Positions 1-8,206 of a stretch of 64,000 nucleotides of DNA are shown here, piece by piece. The translations under genes and the position numbers were made by a program. Numbering within the stretch: the first letter of the stretch is position 1; each line of letters opens with the position of its first letter. The notes under the pieces were generated by a model that saw only the letters and a list, made by a program, of their open reading frames with translations, was not told where the DNA came from and ran no database searches. This stretch comes from Sulfuritalea sp. (GTDB lineage: Bacteria; Pseudomonadota; Gammaproteobacteria; Burkholderiales; Rhodocyclaceae), in the NCBI GenBank assembly GCA_016716965.1, contig JADJUP010000036.1:48190-112189 (forward strand), read 5' to 3'.

Positions 1-195
1 TCCGGGCAGGTATAGCGCTGCATCCCATGGCTGTTCGCTGAGGGCGATCAGCAACTCCGCCGCGCTGGCGACACGCTGGAATTCGCCACTCTTTCCCGCA
101 TGTTCCAGAACCGGCAGCACGCGCGCCGCCGTATCGTCGGTAGCGGCGATGACCAGCAGGTTTAATGGCTGTCGGGACGGGTGGGTGGCGATCAT
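1..195 (-). CDS. partial pseudo-receiver / signalling protein, N-terminus only
   Basis: The minus frame opens with ATG at 195 and stays open for 65 codons to the window edge, so only the N-terminus is present. The start reads MIATHPSRQPLNLLVIAATD, followed by a stretch ending in EQPWDAALYLPG. The alternation of a hydrophobic strand, a helix and a second strand resembles the first half of a response-regulator receiver fold, as found at the N-terminus of PAS/GGDEF/EAL regulators. The phospho-acceptor Asp expected after the third strand appears replaced (ALYLPG). Function is inferred from this fragment only; the rest of the gene lies outside the window. Confidence 0.45.
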   Translation of the reverse strand, partial: MIATHPSRQPLNLLVIAATDDTAARVLPVLEHAGKSGEFQRVASAAELLIALSEQPWDAALYLPG

Positions 196-222
196 GGATG
201 ACGTCGGATGTAGCGGAGGCGG

Positions 223-251
223 AGTTTAATGCGGAATGGCTCCGCTATAAT
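223..251 (+). promoter_or_regulatory. putative sigma70 promoter of tRNA-Thr
   Basis: A perfect TATAAT at 246-251 lies 9 bases before the mature tRNA 5' end. The -35 position (about 223-228, AGTTTA) is weak at a 17-base spacing. It is inferred from position and the -10 box only. Confidence 0.5.
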
Positions 252-260
252 TCGCCCTGA

Positions 261-336
261 GCCGGCATAGCTCAGATGGTAGAGCAACCGCCTTGTAAGC
301 GGTAGGTCACCAGTTCGATTCCGGTTGCCGGCACCA
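261..336 (+). tRNA. tRNA-Thr (anticodon TGT)
   Basis: This 76-nt cloverleaf has acceptor stem GCCGGCA pairing with TGCCGGC, D arm with the AGCTCAGATGGTAGAGC signature, anticodon stem ACCGC/GCGGT with loop CTTGTAA (anticodon TGT), and T arm with GGTTCGATTCC-type sequence (here AGTTCGATTCC). The 3' CCA is encoded at 334-336. It reads ACA and, by wobble, ACG codons. A -10 box lies just upstream and a strong terminator starts 4 bases after the CCA, so it is probably monocistronic. Confidence 0.97.
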
Positions 337-339
337 GAC

Positions 340-373
340 AAAGCGCCTCCCGAAAACGGAGGCGCTTTTCTTT
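340..373 (+). terminator. Rho-independent terminator after tRNA-Thr
   Basis: An inverted repeat AAAGCGCCTCC / GGAGGCGCTTT with a short A-rich loop is followed by TTTTCTTT. It lies directly after the tRNA CCA end and, read from the other strand, between tRNA and tmRNA. Confidence 0.85.
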
Positions 374-426
374 GTGGGGTCCGCGACGAAAAAAAGGGAC
401 CGGATGTGTATCCGGTCCCGATTAAA

Positions 427-788
427 TGGTGGAGGCGGCGGGAATTGAACCCGCGTCCATAAGTGCGCCACATACAGTTCTACATACTTAGCCGCGTCAT
501 TTGATTTAACCCGCACCCCGCCGACGGACAGGCTGGTTGCAGGCGATTCGCTGGATTTTCGAACCGTGCATCGCGACTCTGCACGGCCTTAGCATCTGTT
601 AATGATCCCGATGCAACTTGCGTTGCCTGGTCCAGATGCAAACCAGTTCGGGAGCCAGCCGCAATTAAGCGGCTAGAGCGAAACGCTCGTCGTTGGCAGT
701 TAGTGCTTTCCAGATGGATTTACGAGGTACCCGGATCCTCGGTATGCCCTGCATGCTTTGTCACCCATGTCGAAGCCATGTCGCCCCC
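427..788 (-). ncRNA. ssrA: transfer-messenger RNA (tmRNA, one-piece)
   Basis: On the minus strand the molecule starts GGGGGCGACATGGCTTCGAC at 788 and ends with a T arm (GGTTCAATTCCCGCC) and CCTCCACCA at 427. The first seven and last paired bases form an alanine-tRNA-like acceptor stem. The tag reading frame lies at 697-665: GCC AAC GAC GAG CGT TTC GCT CTA GCC GCT TAA, giving ANDERFALAA after the charged alanine. Length is about 362 nt, typical of the one-piece form, and there is no permuted two-piece arrangement. It rescues ribosomes stalled on mRNAs lacking a stop codon; its partner smpB is also in this window at 28.6-29.1 kb. Confidence 0.97.
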
Positions 789-838
789 TGGATGTTGCGT
801 ATCAGATGGAGCCGGACACGCGTGTTGCAAGCGCGATT

Positions 839-1498
839 CTAGCGCGTTGCGGCGGCAAGGCCGAGAATATCGCTGGGCGCCTGGGCTATGGCGTCGGCGC
901 CCCAGTCCGTCGGCGGCCTGCCGTCGCCAAGATAGCCCCAACCGGCGACCACGGTGGTCATGCCCGCCGCGCGCCCGGACGCGACATCGCGTTCGTCGTC
1001 GCCGACATAGACGCATCGGGAGGCTGAAATTCCCATTACGGCACTGGCCAGGTGCATCGGATGGGCATGGGGTTTGGCGCGGCGGGCGCTATCGCCACAA
1101 ACAACACAGATGCAGCGCTGGCGCAAGCCGAGGCCTTCGATAAGCGGGATCGCGAATCGCTGCGACTTGTTGGTCACTATGCCCCACGGGATCGCGCGGG
1201 CGTCCAGTTCGTCGAGGTGCTCCGTCATGCCCTCGAACAGGCGGGTGCCCACACAAAGCGCTTCCTGGTATATCCGCAGGAAACGCTGCTGCAGATCGGA
1301 GTAGCCGGCATCGGTCGGGGAAACTCCCAACCCGGCGCCGATCATGCCACGTGCGCCGGATGACACGTGCGGCCGAAGCTTCTCCAATGGCAGTGGCTCG
1401 TGCCCCTGCTCACGCAACAACTGGTTGAGCGCTCCGCCCAGGTCGGGGGCTGTATCCGCCAGCGTCCCGTCAAGGTCGAATAGTACGGCTTCAGGCAC
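839..1498 (-). CDS. gph: HAD-family sugar-phosphate phosphatase (Gph/MupP type)
   Basis: 219 residues from a GTG at 1498. The nucleophile motif FDLDGTLADT is at the N-terminus (residues about 6-15), a cap domain follows, and later come the motif-II region IVTNKS and the motif-IV region YVGDDERDV. The family dephosphorylates 2-phosphoglycolate or, in the pseudomonad MupP branch, N-acetylmuramate 6-phosphate in cell-wall recycling. The gene overlaps the end of ubiG by 8 bases, so the two are almost certainly co-translated. The ubiG-phosphatase-amidohydrolase-gyrA order recalls the Pseudomonas locus containing mupP, so MurNAc-6P is a real alternative substrate. A longer in-frame upstream start exists but lies inside ubiG and precedes the conserved VPEAVLFDLDG start. 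Fold is certain, substrate is not. Confidence 0.88.
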   Translation of the reverse strand: MPEAVLFDLDGTLADTAPDLGGALNQLLREQGHEPLPLEKLRPHVSSGARGMIGAGLGVSPTDAGYSDLQQRFLRIYQEALCVGTRLFEGMTEHLDELDARAIPWGIVTNKSQRFAIPLIEGLGLRQRCICVVCGDSARRAKPHAHPMHLASAVMGISASRCVYVGDDERDVASGRAAGMTTVVAGWGYLGDGRPPTDWGADAIAQAPSDILGLAAATR

Positions 1499-2198
1499 TG
1501 CGCCGCGCCCGTACCAGGTAGTTGATGTCGGTATCGCCACCAATCACGCCCTGGCGACTGAATGGGTTGTAGCGCAGGCCGGTGATGTCCAGGACCTCCA
1601 ACCCCGCCGCGCGACAAAGGCGGGCCAGTTCGCCCGGCTTGAGGAATCGGGTGTAATCATGGGTGCCGCGCGGAATCAGGTTGAACACGTACTCGGCGCC
1701 GATCACCGCGAACAGGTAAGCCTTGGCATTGCGGTTCAGTGTTGACAGAAATACCTGTCCCCCAGGCTTCACCAGACGGGCGCAGGCTCCCACGGTACTT
1801 GCGGGATCGGGCACATGCTCAAGCATTTCGAGGCAGGTGACGACGTCGAAGCCCGCGGGATTTTCCTCCGCCATGGTTTCCGCGGCGATCAGCCGATAGT
1901 CGATTGCGTGCCCGCTTTCGTAGAGGTGCAGGCGGGCGATTCCGAGCGCCTTTTCGGAGAGGTCGATCCCTGTGACCTGGGCACCCAGGGCTGCCATGCC
2001 TTCGCTCAGCAGTCCGCCACCGCAGCCTACGTCGATCACACGCTTCCCGCTGAGTTTGGCATGTTCGTCGATCCATGCCACGCGGGCCGGATTGATGTCG
2101 TGCAGGGGGCGGAACTCCGAATTCGGATCCCACCAGCGATGGGCGGTTTCACTGAATTTGTCGATTTCGTGCTGATCGGCGTTGCTGGTTGAATTCAT
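1491..2198 (-). CDS. ubiG: ubiquinone O-methyltransferase UbiG
   Basis: 235 residues starting MNSTSNADQHEIDKFSETAH at 2198; the open frame extends further upstream, but that part runs through the terminator and OmpA end and is not conserved. It is a class-I SAM methyltransferase: motif I VIDVGCGGGLLSEGMA near residue 60 binds SAM, followed by VTGIDLSEK and CLEMLEHVPDP. UbiG methylates 2-polyprenyl-6-hydroxyphenol and 3-demethylubiquinol in ubiquinone synthesis. The near-N-terminal WWDPNSEFRPLHDINPARV is the typical UbiG signature. The gene is first in a two-gene unit with the HAD phosphatase, whose start overlaps its stop. Confidence 0.95.
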   Translation of the reverse strand: MNSTSNADQHEIDKFSETAHRWWDPNSEFRPLHDINPARVAWIDEHAKLSGKRVIDVGCGGGLLSEGMAALGAQVTGIDLSEKALGIARLHLYESGHAIDYRLIAAETMAEENPAGFDVVTCLEMLEHVPDPASTVGACARLVKPGGQVFLSTLNRNAKAYLFAVIGAEYVFNLIPRGTHDYTRFLKPGELARLCRAAGLEVLDITGLRYNPFSRQGVIGGDTDINYLVRARRSA

Positions 2199-2270
2199 TT
2201 GCAGGCAAGCAATGGTCAGATGGCTGGGAAAAAATTCCTCTGGATACCGTCCGCCCTTCCGGGCGGACAT

Positions 2271-2298
2271 AAAAAAGCCCTGCAGGGCAGGGCTTTTT
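2271..2298 (-). terminator. bidirectional Rho-independent terminator
   Basis: A perfect stem AAAAAGCCCTGC / GCAGGGCTTTTT with a 3-4 base loop has A and T tracts on both sides, so it can end transcription on either strand. It lies just beyond the stop of the OmpA-like gene on the minus strand and upstream of ubiG. Confidence 0.85.
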
Positions 2299-2314
2299 CG
2301 GGAGTCGCTCGGTA

Positions 2315-2989
2315 TTACTGCTTGGTGCCGATGACTTCGATCTCGACGCGACGATCGGGCTGCAGGCAGTCGATGACCTTCTTGCTCTTCGGCCCCTTGC
2401 ACTGATCGGCCTTGGTGATCGGCTGCTTCTCGCCCTTGCCTTCCGTATAGACGCGGTTCGGTTCGACGCCCTTGCTCACCAGATAGGCCTTGACCGCTTC
2501 GGCGCGCTTCTCGGACAGCTTCTGGTTGTAGGCATCGGTGCCGAAGCGATCGGCGTGGCCGACGGCGATGATGACTTCGAGCTTGATGCCCTTGATGTCG
2601 CCGGCGAGCTTGTCAAGCTTGGACTTGCCTTCGGGACGCAGCACGGCCTTGTTGAAGTCGAACAGCGCGTCCGCAGCCAGCGTAACCTTCTGCGCAGCGG
2701 GCTTCGGCGCGGCGGCAGCCGGCTTCGCGGCGGGCGCAGCAGCGGCGGGTGCAGCCGCTGGTGCGGCCTTCTTCACCAGATCCGGGTCGCACTCTTCGAT
2801 CGCCATCGCCGGGGTCCAGTAGCCGGTGCGCCAGCACAGGCCGGTGCCGCTCTTCGCTACGTAGCCGCGTTGATCGATGGCGTAACCGACGGTGCCCTTC
2901 ATGTCGATTCCGGGAGTTTGGGCCAGGGCAGCAGCGGAAAGTCCGAGCAGTGTGGCGAGCAGCAGAGAATGTTTGGCGCGAGTAATCAT
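2315..2989 (-). CDS. OmpA-C-domain outer-membrane/peptidoglycan-associated protein
   Basis: 224 residues. Start ATG at 2989 has a strong ribosome site (AAGGGGG, about 6 bases upstream). A signal peptide MITRAKHSLLLATLLGLSA with a likely cleavage after ALA comes first, then a short Cys-containing segment (GTGLCWRTGYWTP and EECDPD), an Ala/Pro/Lys-rich linker at about residues 70-100, and a C-terminal OmpA-like domain (FDFNKAVLRPEGKSKLD, later HADRFGTDAYNQKLSEKRA) that binds diaminopimelate of peptidoglycan. There is no N-terminal eight-stranded barrel, so it resembles the short beta-proteobacterial OmpA-family proteins that tether envelope and wall. A second Cys pair is near the C-terminus (DQC, IDC). 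The terminator follows 17 bases after the stop. Confidence 0.9.
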   Translation of the reverse strand: MITRAKHSLLLATLLGLSAAALAQTPGIDMKGTVGYAIDQRGYVAKSGTGLCWRTGYWTPAMAIEECDPDLVKKAAPAAAPAAAAPAAKPAAAAPKPAAQKVTLAADALFDFNKAVLRPEGKSKLDKLAGDIKGIKLEVIIAVGHADRFGTDAYNQKLSEKRAEAVKAYLVSKGVEPNRVYTEGKGEKQPITKADQCKGPKSKKVIDCLQPDRRVEIEVIGTKQ

Positions 2990-3075
2990 TGTTCCCCCTT
3001 GTTGGGCTGATGGTGACGAGTGCAGTGTTATTGACGGAATTCGGCGTTTCAATCGTTCCTGAACGCAGCGAGGCG

Positions 3076-4419
3076 TCAGGTGGTCAGCCGAGTATGCCAC
3101 AAACCTGCGACTTCAAGCAATTCCGAGATGTCGATTCGTGATGGTACGGAGTTGCACATAGCCAACGCACCGTCGACCCAGGTATGGGTGACCTGTTCGC
3201 GGCCGGCGACATACACCAGATGGGAGGCCGGATCGAAGCAGGGTTGCAGCAGCCAATCGTCGAGCCTTACGGCACAGAGGTCAGCTGCCTTGCCAGGCAA
3301 AAGGGATCCGATTCTGGCATCCAGTCCGAGTGCTCGGGCACCGCCCAGGGTCGCGGCAGATAGCACGGTGTGGGCATTGAGCGCCTCGGCATCCTGGCTT
3401 GCGCCCTTGGCCAGCAAGGCGGCGTGTCGCATTTCCTGAAATAGGTCGAGGCGGTTGTTGGACGCGGCACCGTCCGTGCCGAGGCCGAAATTCAGTCCTC
3501 GCGCCTGCACAGCCGCCATCGGCGGGACCCCGCTACCAAGTTTCATGTTGGAGGTCGGGCAATGGGCGATATGGCAGCCCTCGTGCGCCAGCAATTCGAT
3601 TTCCCCAGGTTCGAGGTGAACGGCGTGCACCGCGATCAGTTGGGGGCCGAGAATGCCCAGGCGACGCAAACGTTCGATCGGCCTCGCTCCATGAAGGCGA
3701 ACGCTCTCCTCGATCTCGTGTCGGGTTTCATGGACGTGGAGATGGATGGGGATTTCGAGCTGAGCGGCAAGTGTCGCGATTTTTTCGAAGGTCTTGTCGG
3801 CCACCGTATAGGGGGCGTGCGGCGCGAGACTGAAATTCAGCAGCGGCGACGCACTGTGCCGATCACGCACGGCCAGGCCTTTCGACAGGTAGTCATCGGC
3901 ATCCGCGGCGTACCGGGTGGGGAACTCGATGGCGATCATTCCCAGAACGGCACGCATTCCGATGCGCTCCGCCGCAGCGGCGGCGGCTTCGGGGAAAAAA
4001 TACATGTCGTTGAAGGTGGTGATGCCGCCGCGTAGCATTTCGGCGCAGGCCAGGAGGGTTCCTGCGCGCACGAATTCTGCGTCGGCGTGCCGCGATTCGG
4101 CCGGCCAGATCCGCTCGGACAACCAGCGCATCAGCGGCAGGTCGTCGGCAAAGCCGCGCATGAGGTTCATTGCTGCATGGGTGTGCAGATTGACCAGTCC
4201 GGGCATAAGCACCTGACCCGGCAGGTCGATTACCTGGCGAGGACGAAAGCGCTGCCGGGCATCAGCATCGGGGAGCAGGGCGACAATCAGGCCATCCTTG
4301 ATTGCCAGTGAGTGGGCCTCAAGCGTAAGGCCGGCCGGTTCGATGGGGATGATCCAGGCCGGGCGAATCAGGAGATCGACATCCTGGGGCTGGTTTTGCC
4401 TCTCGGAAGGGGAATTCAT
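3076..4419 (-). CDS. mtaD: amidohydrolase, MTA/SAH-deaminase-like (TRZ/ATZ family)
   Basis: 447 residues from ATG at 4419; a TTG four codons upstream (4431) is also possible and neither has a good ribosome site. Metal ligands are visible: HTHAAMN after the first strand, HVHETRHE near the middle, HAVHL, and GTDGAASNN near residue 310. These define the amidohydrolase superfamily and match the 5'-methylthioadenosine / S-adenosylhomocysteine / guanine-type deaminases annotated as TRZ/ATZ hydrolases. It would remove the amino group of an adenosine-type purine in the cytoplasm. It lies divergent from gyrA, as in Pseudomonas, where the homologous locus carries an MTA deaminase. Substrate is inferred from family and position. 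Confidence 0.85.
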   Translation of the reverse strand: MNSPSERQNQPQDVDLLIRPAWIIPIEPAGLTLEAHSLAIKDGLIVALLPDADARQRFRPRQVIDLPGQVLMPGLVNLHTHAAMNLMRGFADDLPLMRWLSERIWPAESRHADAEFVRAGTLLACAEMLRGGITTFNDMYFFPEAAAAAAERIGMRAVLGMIAIEFPTRYAADADDYLSKGLAVRDRHSASPLLNFSLAPHAPYTVADKTFEKIATLAAQLEIPIHLHVHETRHEIEESVRLHGARPIERLRRLGILGPQLIAVHAVHLEPGEIELLAHEGCHIAHCPTSNMKLGSGVPPMAAVQARGLNFGLGTDGAASNNRLDLFQEMRHAALLAKGASQDAEALNAHTVLSAATLGGARALGLDARIGSLLPGKAADLCAVRLDDWLLQPCFDPASHLVYVAGREQVTHTWVDGALAMCNSVPSRIDISELLEVAGLWHTRLTT

Positions 4420-4454
4420 CTGCCGATTCAACCAGATTTGACGCTTTGGAACAA

Positions 4455-4483
4455 CCTGTCCGGCTATCTGCGCATGCTAAAAT
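4455..4483 (+). promoter_or_regulatory. putative extended -10 promoter of gyrA
   Basis: TGCTAAAAT at 4475-4483 is an extended -10 element 51 bases before the gyrA ATG. No convincing -35 is visible at 17 bases, which fits an extended -10 promoter. It starts the long plus-strand gene run. Confidence 0.4.
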
Positions 4484-4533
4484 CTTCTTCTTTTATGCCA
4501 TCGCCTGCCGCATGTCGGCCGCGACCCGCCTAA

Positions 4534-7113
4534 ATGACATCGTTCGCCAAAGAAACCCTGCCGATAAGCCTCGAAGAGGAGATGCGCCACTCCTATCTCG
4601 ATTACGCCATGAGCGTGATCGTTGGCCGGGCCCTGCCGGACGTTCGGGATGGTCTGAAACCCGTGCATCGCCGGGTGTTGTTTGCGATGCACGAACTCAA
4701 CAACGACTGGAACCGGGCCTACAAGAAGTCCGCGCGCATCGTCGGCGACGTCATCGGTAAGTACCACCCGCACGGCGATACCGCGGTGTACGACACCATC
4801 GTGCGCATGGCCCAGGACTTTTCCCTGCGCTACATGCTGGTCGATGGCCAGGGCAACTTCGGCTCGGTTGACGGCGACAACGCCGCCGCGATGCGTTACA
4901 CGGAAGTTCGCATGGCGCGCATCGGCCATGAACTGTTGATCGATATCGACAAGGAAACCGTCGATTTCGGGCCGAACTACGATGGTTCCGAGCAGGAACC
5001 GTTGATTCTTCCGGCTCGGATTCCCAATCTGCTGATCAACGGATCGTCCGGCATCGCGGTCGGCATGGCGACCAACATTCCGCCGCACAACCTGAACGAG
5101 GTGGTCGACGCCTGTCAGGTTCTGCTCGCCAACCCGGACACCACGATCGATGAACTGATCGCCATCATTCCCGCCCCGGACTTTCCCACGGCGGGCCTGA
5201 TCTACGGTGTCTCCGGGGTGCGCGATGGCTACCTCACCGGGCGCGGCCGCGTGGTGATGCGTGCCCGCACCCACATCGAGGACCTGCCGCGCAACGGTCG
5301 CCAGGCCATCGTGGTCGACGAACTGCCTTACCAGGTCAACAAGAAGACCCTGCAGGAAAAGATCGCCGAACTGGTGCACGAAAAGAAGATCGAGGGCATC
5401 GCCCACATCCAGGACGAGTCCGACAAATCGGGCATGCGCCTGGTGATAGAGCTGAAGAAGGGTGAAGTGCCCGAGGTGGTGTTGAACCACCTTTACAAGC
5501 AGACGCAATTGCAGGACACCTTCGGCATGAACATGGTGGCGCTGGTCGATGGCCGTCCGCGCCTGCTCAACCTCAAGGAAATGCTGCAGTGTTTCCTCGC
5601 CCATCGGCGCGAGGTCATCACGCGGCGCACGGTGTTCGAACTGCGCAAGGCGCGCGAGCGCGGCCACATCCTCGAAGGCCTGGCGGTCGCACTGTCCAAC
5701 GTCGATGAAATCATCGCCCTGATCAAGGCGGCGCAGACCCCGGCAGAAGCCAAGCGCGGCCTGATGGCGCGCACCTGGCGTTCGGCACTGGTGGAGGACA
5801 TGCTGGCCCGCGCATCGGCCGAATCCTCGCGCCCGGACGGCCTGGGCGCCGAGTTCGGGCTTTCGGCGCAGGGTTACCTGCTGTCCGACGCTCAGGCCCA
5901 GGCGATTCTGGAACTGCGCCTGCAGAGGCTTACCGGATTGGAGCAGGACAAGATCGTCGCCGAGTACAAGGAGGTGATGGACCAGATCGCCGACCTTCTC
6001 GATATCCTGGCTCGTCCGGAACGCATCACGACCATCATTGGAGAGGAACTGGCCGCCGTCAAGGCGCAGTTTGGCGACGCGCGCCGGTCGGAAATCGTCC
6101 TCAGCACCGCCGACATCAACCTCGAAGACCTGATCGTCCGCGAGGACATGGTGGTCACGCTGTCCCACACCGGCTACATCAAGCGCCAGCCGCTCGCCGA
6201 CTACCGCTCGCAGAAACGCGGCGGCCGCGGCAAGCAGGCGGCGGCGATCAAGGATGACGATTTCGTCGATCGCCTGTTCATCGCCAACACCCACGACTAC
6301 ATCCTGTGCTTTTCGAATCGGGGCCGGGTTTACTGGCTCAAGGTCTATGAGGCACCGGAAGGTACCCGCAACTCGCGCGGCAAGCCCATCGTCAATCTGT
6401 TTCCGCTCGAAGATCGCGAGAAGATCACCGCCATCCTCCCGGTCAAGGAATTCGACGAAGAGCATTTCGTGTTCATGGCCACCGCCATGGGCACCGTGAA
6501 GAAAACGCCGCTGACCAGTTTTGCCAACCCGCGCAAGGCCGGCATCATTGCCGTCGGCCTCGATGACGGGGACCATCTGATCGGCGTCGCCATAACCAAC
6601 GGACAACACGACGTGATGCTGTTCTCGGATTCCGGCAAGGCCGTGCGCTTCGCCGAGGACGACGTGAGGCCAATGGGCCGCGAAGCGCGCGGCGTACGCG
6701 GCATGATGCTGGAAGACGACCAGCAGGTGATATCCATGCTGGTCGCCGACAGCGAGGACTATTCCGTGCTGACCGCCACCGAGAACGGCTTCGGCAAACG
6801 TACACCGATTGCCGAATACACCCGCCACGGCCGCGGTACCAAGGGCATGATCGCGATCCAGACGTCGGAGCGCAACGGCAAGGTCGTTGCTGCGGTGCTC
6901 ACCGGCCTGGGCGAGACGCGCGAGGAGATCATGCTGATCTCGACTGGCGGCGTGCTGATCCGCACCCGTGTGACCGACATCCGGGTCATGAGCCGCTCGA
7001 CCCAGGGCGTGACGCTGATCAACCTCGACGACGGCACCTTCCTGGCCGGCGTCGAAAAAGTCATTGAAACCGACGAAGCTGACGAATCCGAAGAATCCGA
7101 TACCGAGGAGTAA
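4534..7113 (+). CDS. gyrA: DNA gyrase subunit A
   Basis: 859 residues, close to the usual 830-880. The winged-helix and tower domains carry the active-site tyrosine in AAAMRYTEVRM (Tyr122) and the QRDR HPHGDTAVYDT. The C-terminal half has the beta-pinwheel with the GyrA-box QKRGGRGK near residue 560, and the protein ends in an acidic tail (DEADESEESDTEE). With GyrB it introduces negative supercoils using ATP. Codon 83 is Thr where Escherichia coli has Ser, while Asp87 is kept. It heads the gyrA-serC-serA run, with serC starting 7 bases after the stop. Confidence 0.99.
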   Translation: MTSFAKETLPISLEEEMRHSYLDYAMSVIVGRALPDVRDGLKPVHRRVLFAMHELNNDWNRAYKKSARIVGDVIGKYHPHGDTAVYDTIVRMAQDFSLRYMLVDGQGNFGSVDGDNAAAMRYTEVRMARIGHELLIDIDKETVDFGPNYDGSEQEPLILPARIPNLLINGSSGIAVGMATNIPPHNLNEVVDACQVLLANPDTTIDELIAIIPAPDFPTAGLIYGVSGVRDGYLTGRGRVVMRARTHIEDLPRNGRQAIVVDELPYQVNKKTLQEKIAELVHEKKIEGIAHIQDESDKSGMRLVIELKKGEVPEVVLNHLYKQTQLQDTFGMNMVALVDGRPRLLNLKEMLQCFLAHRREVITRRTVFELRKARERGHILEGLAVALSNVDEIIALIKAAQTPAEAKRGLMARTWRSALVEDMLARASAESSRPDGLGAEFGLSAQGYLLSDAQAQAILELRLQRLTGLEQDKIVAEYKEVMDQIADLLDILARPERITTIIGEELAAVKAQFGDARRSEIVLSTADINLEDLIVREDMVVTLSHTGYIKRQPLADYRSQKRGGRGKQAAAIKDDDFVDRLFIANTHDYILCFSNRGRVYWLKVYEAPEGTRNSRGKPIVNLFPLEDREKITAILPVKEFDEEHFVFMATAMGTVKKTPLTSFANPRKAGIIAVGLDDGDHLIGVAITNGQHDVMLFSDSGKAVRFAEDDVRPMGREARGVRGMMLEDDQQVISMLVADSEDYSVLTATENGFGKRTPIAEYTRHGRGTKGMIAIQTSERNGKVVAAVLTGLGETREEIMLISTGGVLIRTRVTDIRVMSRSTQGVTLINLDDGTFLAGVEKVIETDEADESEESDTEE

Positions 7114-7120
7114 ACCCACG

Positions 7121-8206
7121 ATGGCACGCATTTTCAATTTCAGCGCTGGTCCCGCCGCATTGCCCGAGTCCGTACTCAAGCAAGCGGCCGATGAATTGCT
7201 CGATTGGCATGGCAGCGGCCAGTCCGTCATGGAGATGAGCCATCGCGGCAAGGAGTACATGGCCATTCATGCACAGGCGGAAGCCGACCTGCGCGACTTG
7301 CTGGCCATTCCGGCCAACTACAAGGTGCTTTTCCTGCAGGGCGGTGCGACGCTGCAGTTTGAAATGATCCCGATGAACCTGTTCTCCGGCAAGGCCAGCG
7401 CGGACTTCGTCCATACCGGCGAATGGGCAAAGAAGGCCATCAAGGCCGCCAAGGCCTTCGGCAAGGTAAACATCGTTGCCAGCAGCGAGGACGGCAGCTT
7501 TACCTACGCACCGGCACAGAAGGACTGGAAACTGGACAAGGATGCAGCCTACCTGCACTACACCGGCAACGAAACCATCGGCGGCGTGGAATTCCACTGG
7601 ACGCCCGAAACCGGCAATGTGCCGCTGGTCTGCGACATGTCTTCGAACATCCTTTCGAAACCGATCGACGTCAGCAAATACGGCCTGATCTATGCCGGCG
7701 CGCAAAAGAACATCGGCCCGGCCGGCCTGACCATTGTCATCATCCGCGACGACCTGATCGGCAAGGGCGTGCCGACGCCGCAGACCATGATGGATTACAA
7801 GACGCACGCGGAAAACGACTCGATGTACAACACGCCGCCTACCTACGGCATCTACATCGCCGGCCTGGTGTTCCAGTGGCTCAAGCAGCAGGGCGGCCTG
7901 GCGGCGATCGAGAAGCAGAACATCGCCAAGGCCAAGATGCTCTACGACTGCATCGACGCGTCCAGCTTCTATAACAATCCCGTGCGCAAGGAAGACCGTT
8001 CGCGCATGAACGTGCCCTTCACCCTCAAGGATGCCGCGCTCGACGAGGAGTTCCTCAAGGGCGCCAAGGCCAAGGGCATGGTGCAACTCAAAGGCCATCG
8101 CTCCGTGGGCGGCATGCGCGCTTCCATCTATAACGCGATGCCGGTCGCCGGCGTCGCCGCGCTGGTCGACTACATGAAGGAGTTCGAGGCGAGGTTTGCC
8201 AAATGA
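7121..8206 (+). CDS. serC: phosphoserine aminotransferase
   Basis: 361 residues from MARIFNFSAGPAALPESVL; an in-frame upstream ATG lies inside gyrA and is not used. It is a class-V PLP aminotransferase converting 3-phosphohydroxypyruvate and glutamate to phosphoserine, and also acting in pyridoxal phosphate synthesis. The PLP lysine sits in YAGAQKNIGPAG near residue 198, and the C-terminal GHRSVGGMRASIYNAM is the SerC signature. It overlaps the following dehydrogenase gene by ATGA, so the second and third steps of serine synthesis are translationally coupled with serA. Confidence 0.98.
   Translation: MARIFNFSAGPAALPESVLKQAADELLDWHGSGQSVMEMSHRGKEYMAIHAQAEADLRDLLAIPANYKVLFLQGGATLQFEMIPMNLFSGKASADFVHTGEWAKKAIKAAKAFGKVNIVASSEDGSFTYAPAQKDWKLDKDAAYLHYTGNETIGGVEFHWTPETGNVPLVCDMSSNILSKPIDVSKYGLIYAGAQKNIGPAGLTIVIIRDDLIGKGVPTPQTMMDYKTHAENDSMYNTPPTYGIYIAGLVFQWLKQQGGLAAIEKQNIAKAKMLYDCIDASSFYNNPVRKEDRSRMNVPFTLKDAALDEEFLKGAKAKGMVQLKGHRSVGGMRASIYNAMPVAGVAALVDYMKEFEARFAK

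Noticed and set aside
427..788. Two-piece (permuted) tmRNA, known in some betaproteobacteria
   Set aside because: The 5' GGGGGCG end, the tag frame and the 3' CCA end follow in the normal one-piece order.
4477..7266. A 929-codon open frame antisense to gyrA
   Set aside because: High GC makes long antisense frames common; the translation is low-complexity His/Asp/Val-rich and gyrA is certain on the other strand.
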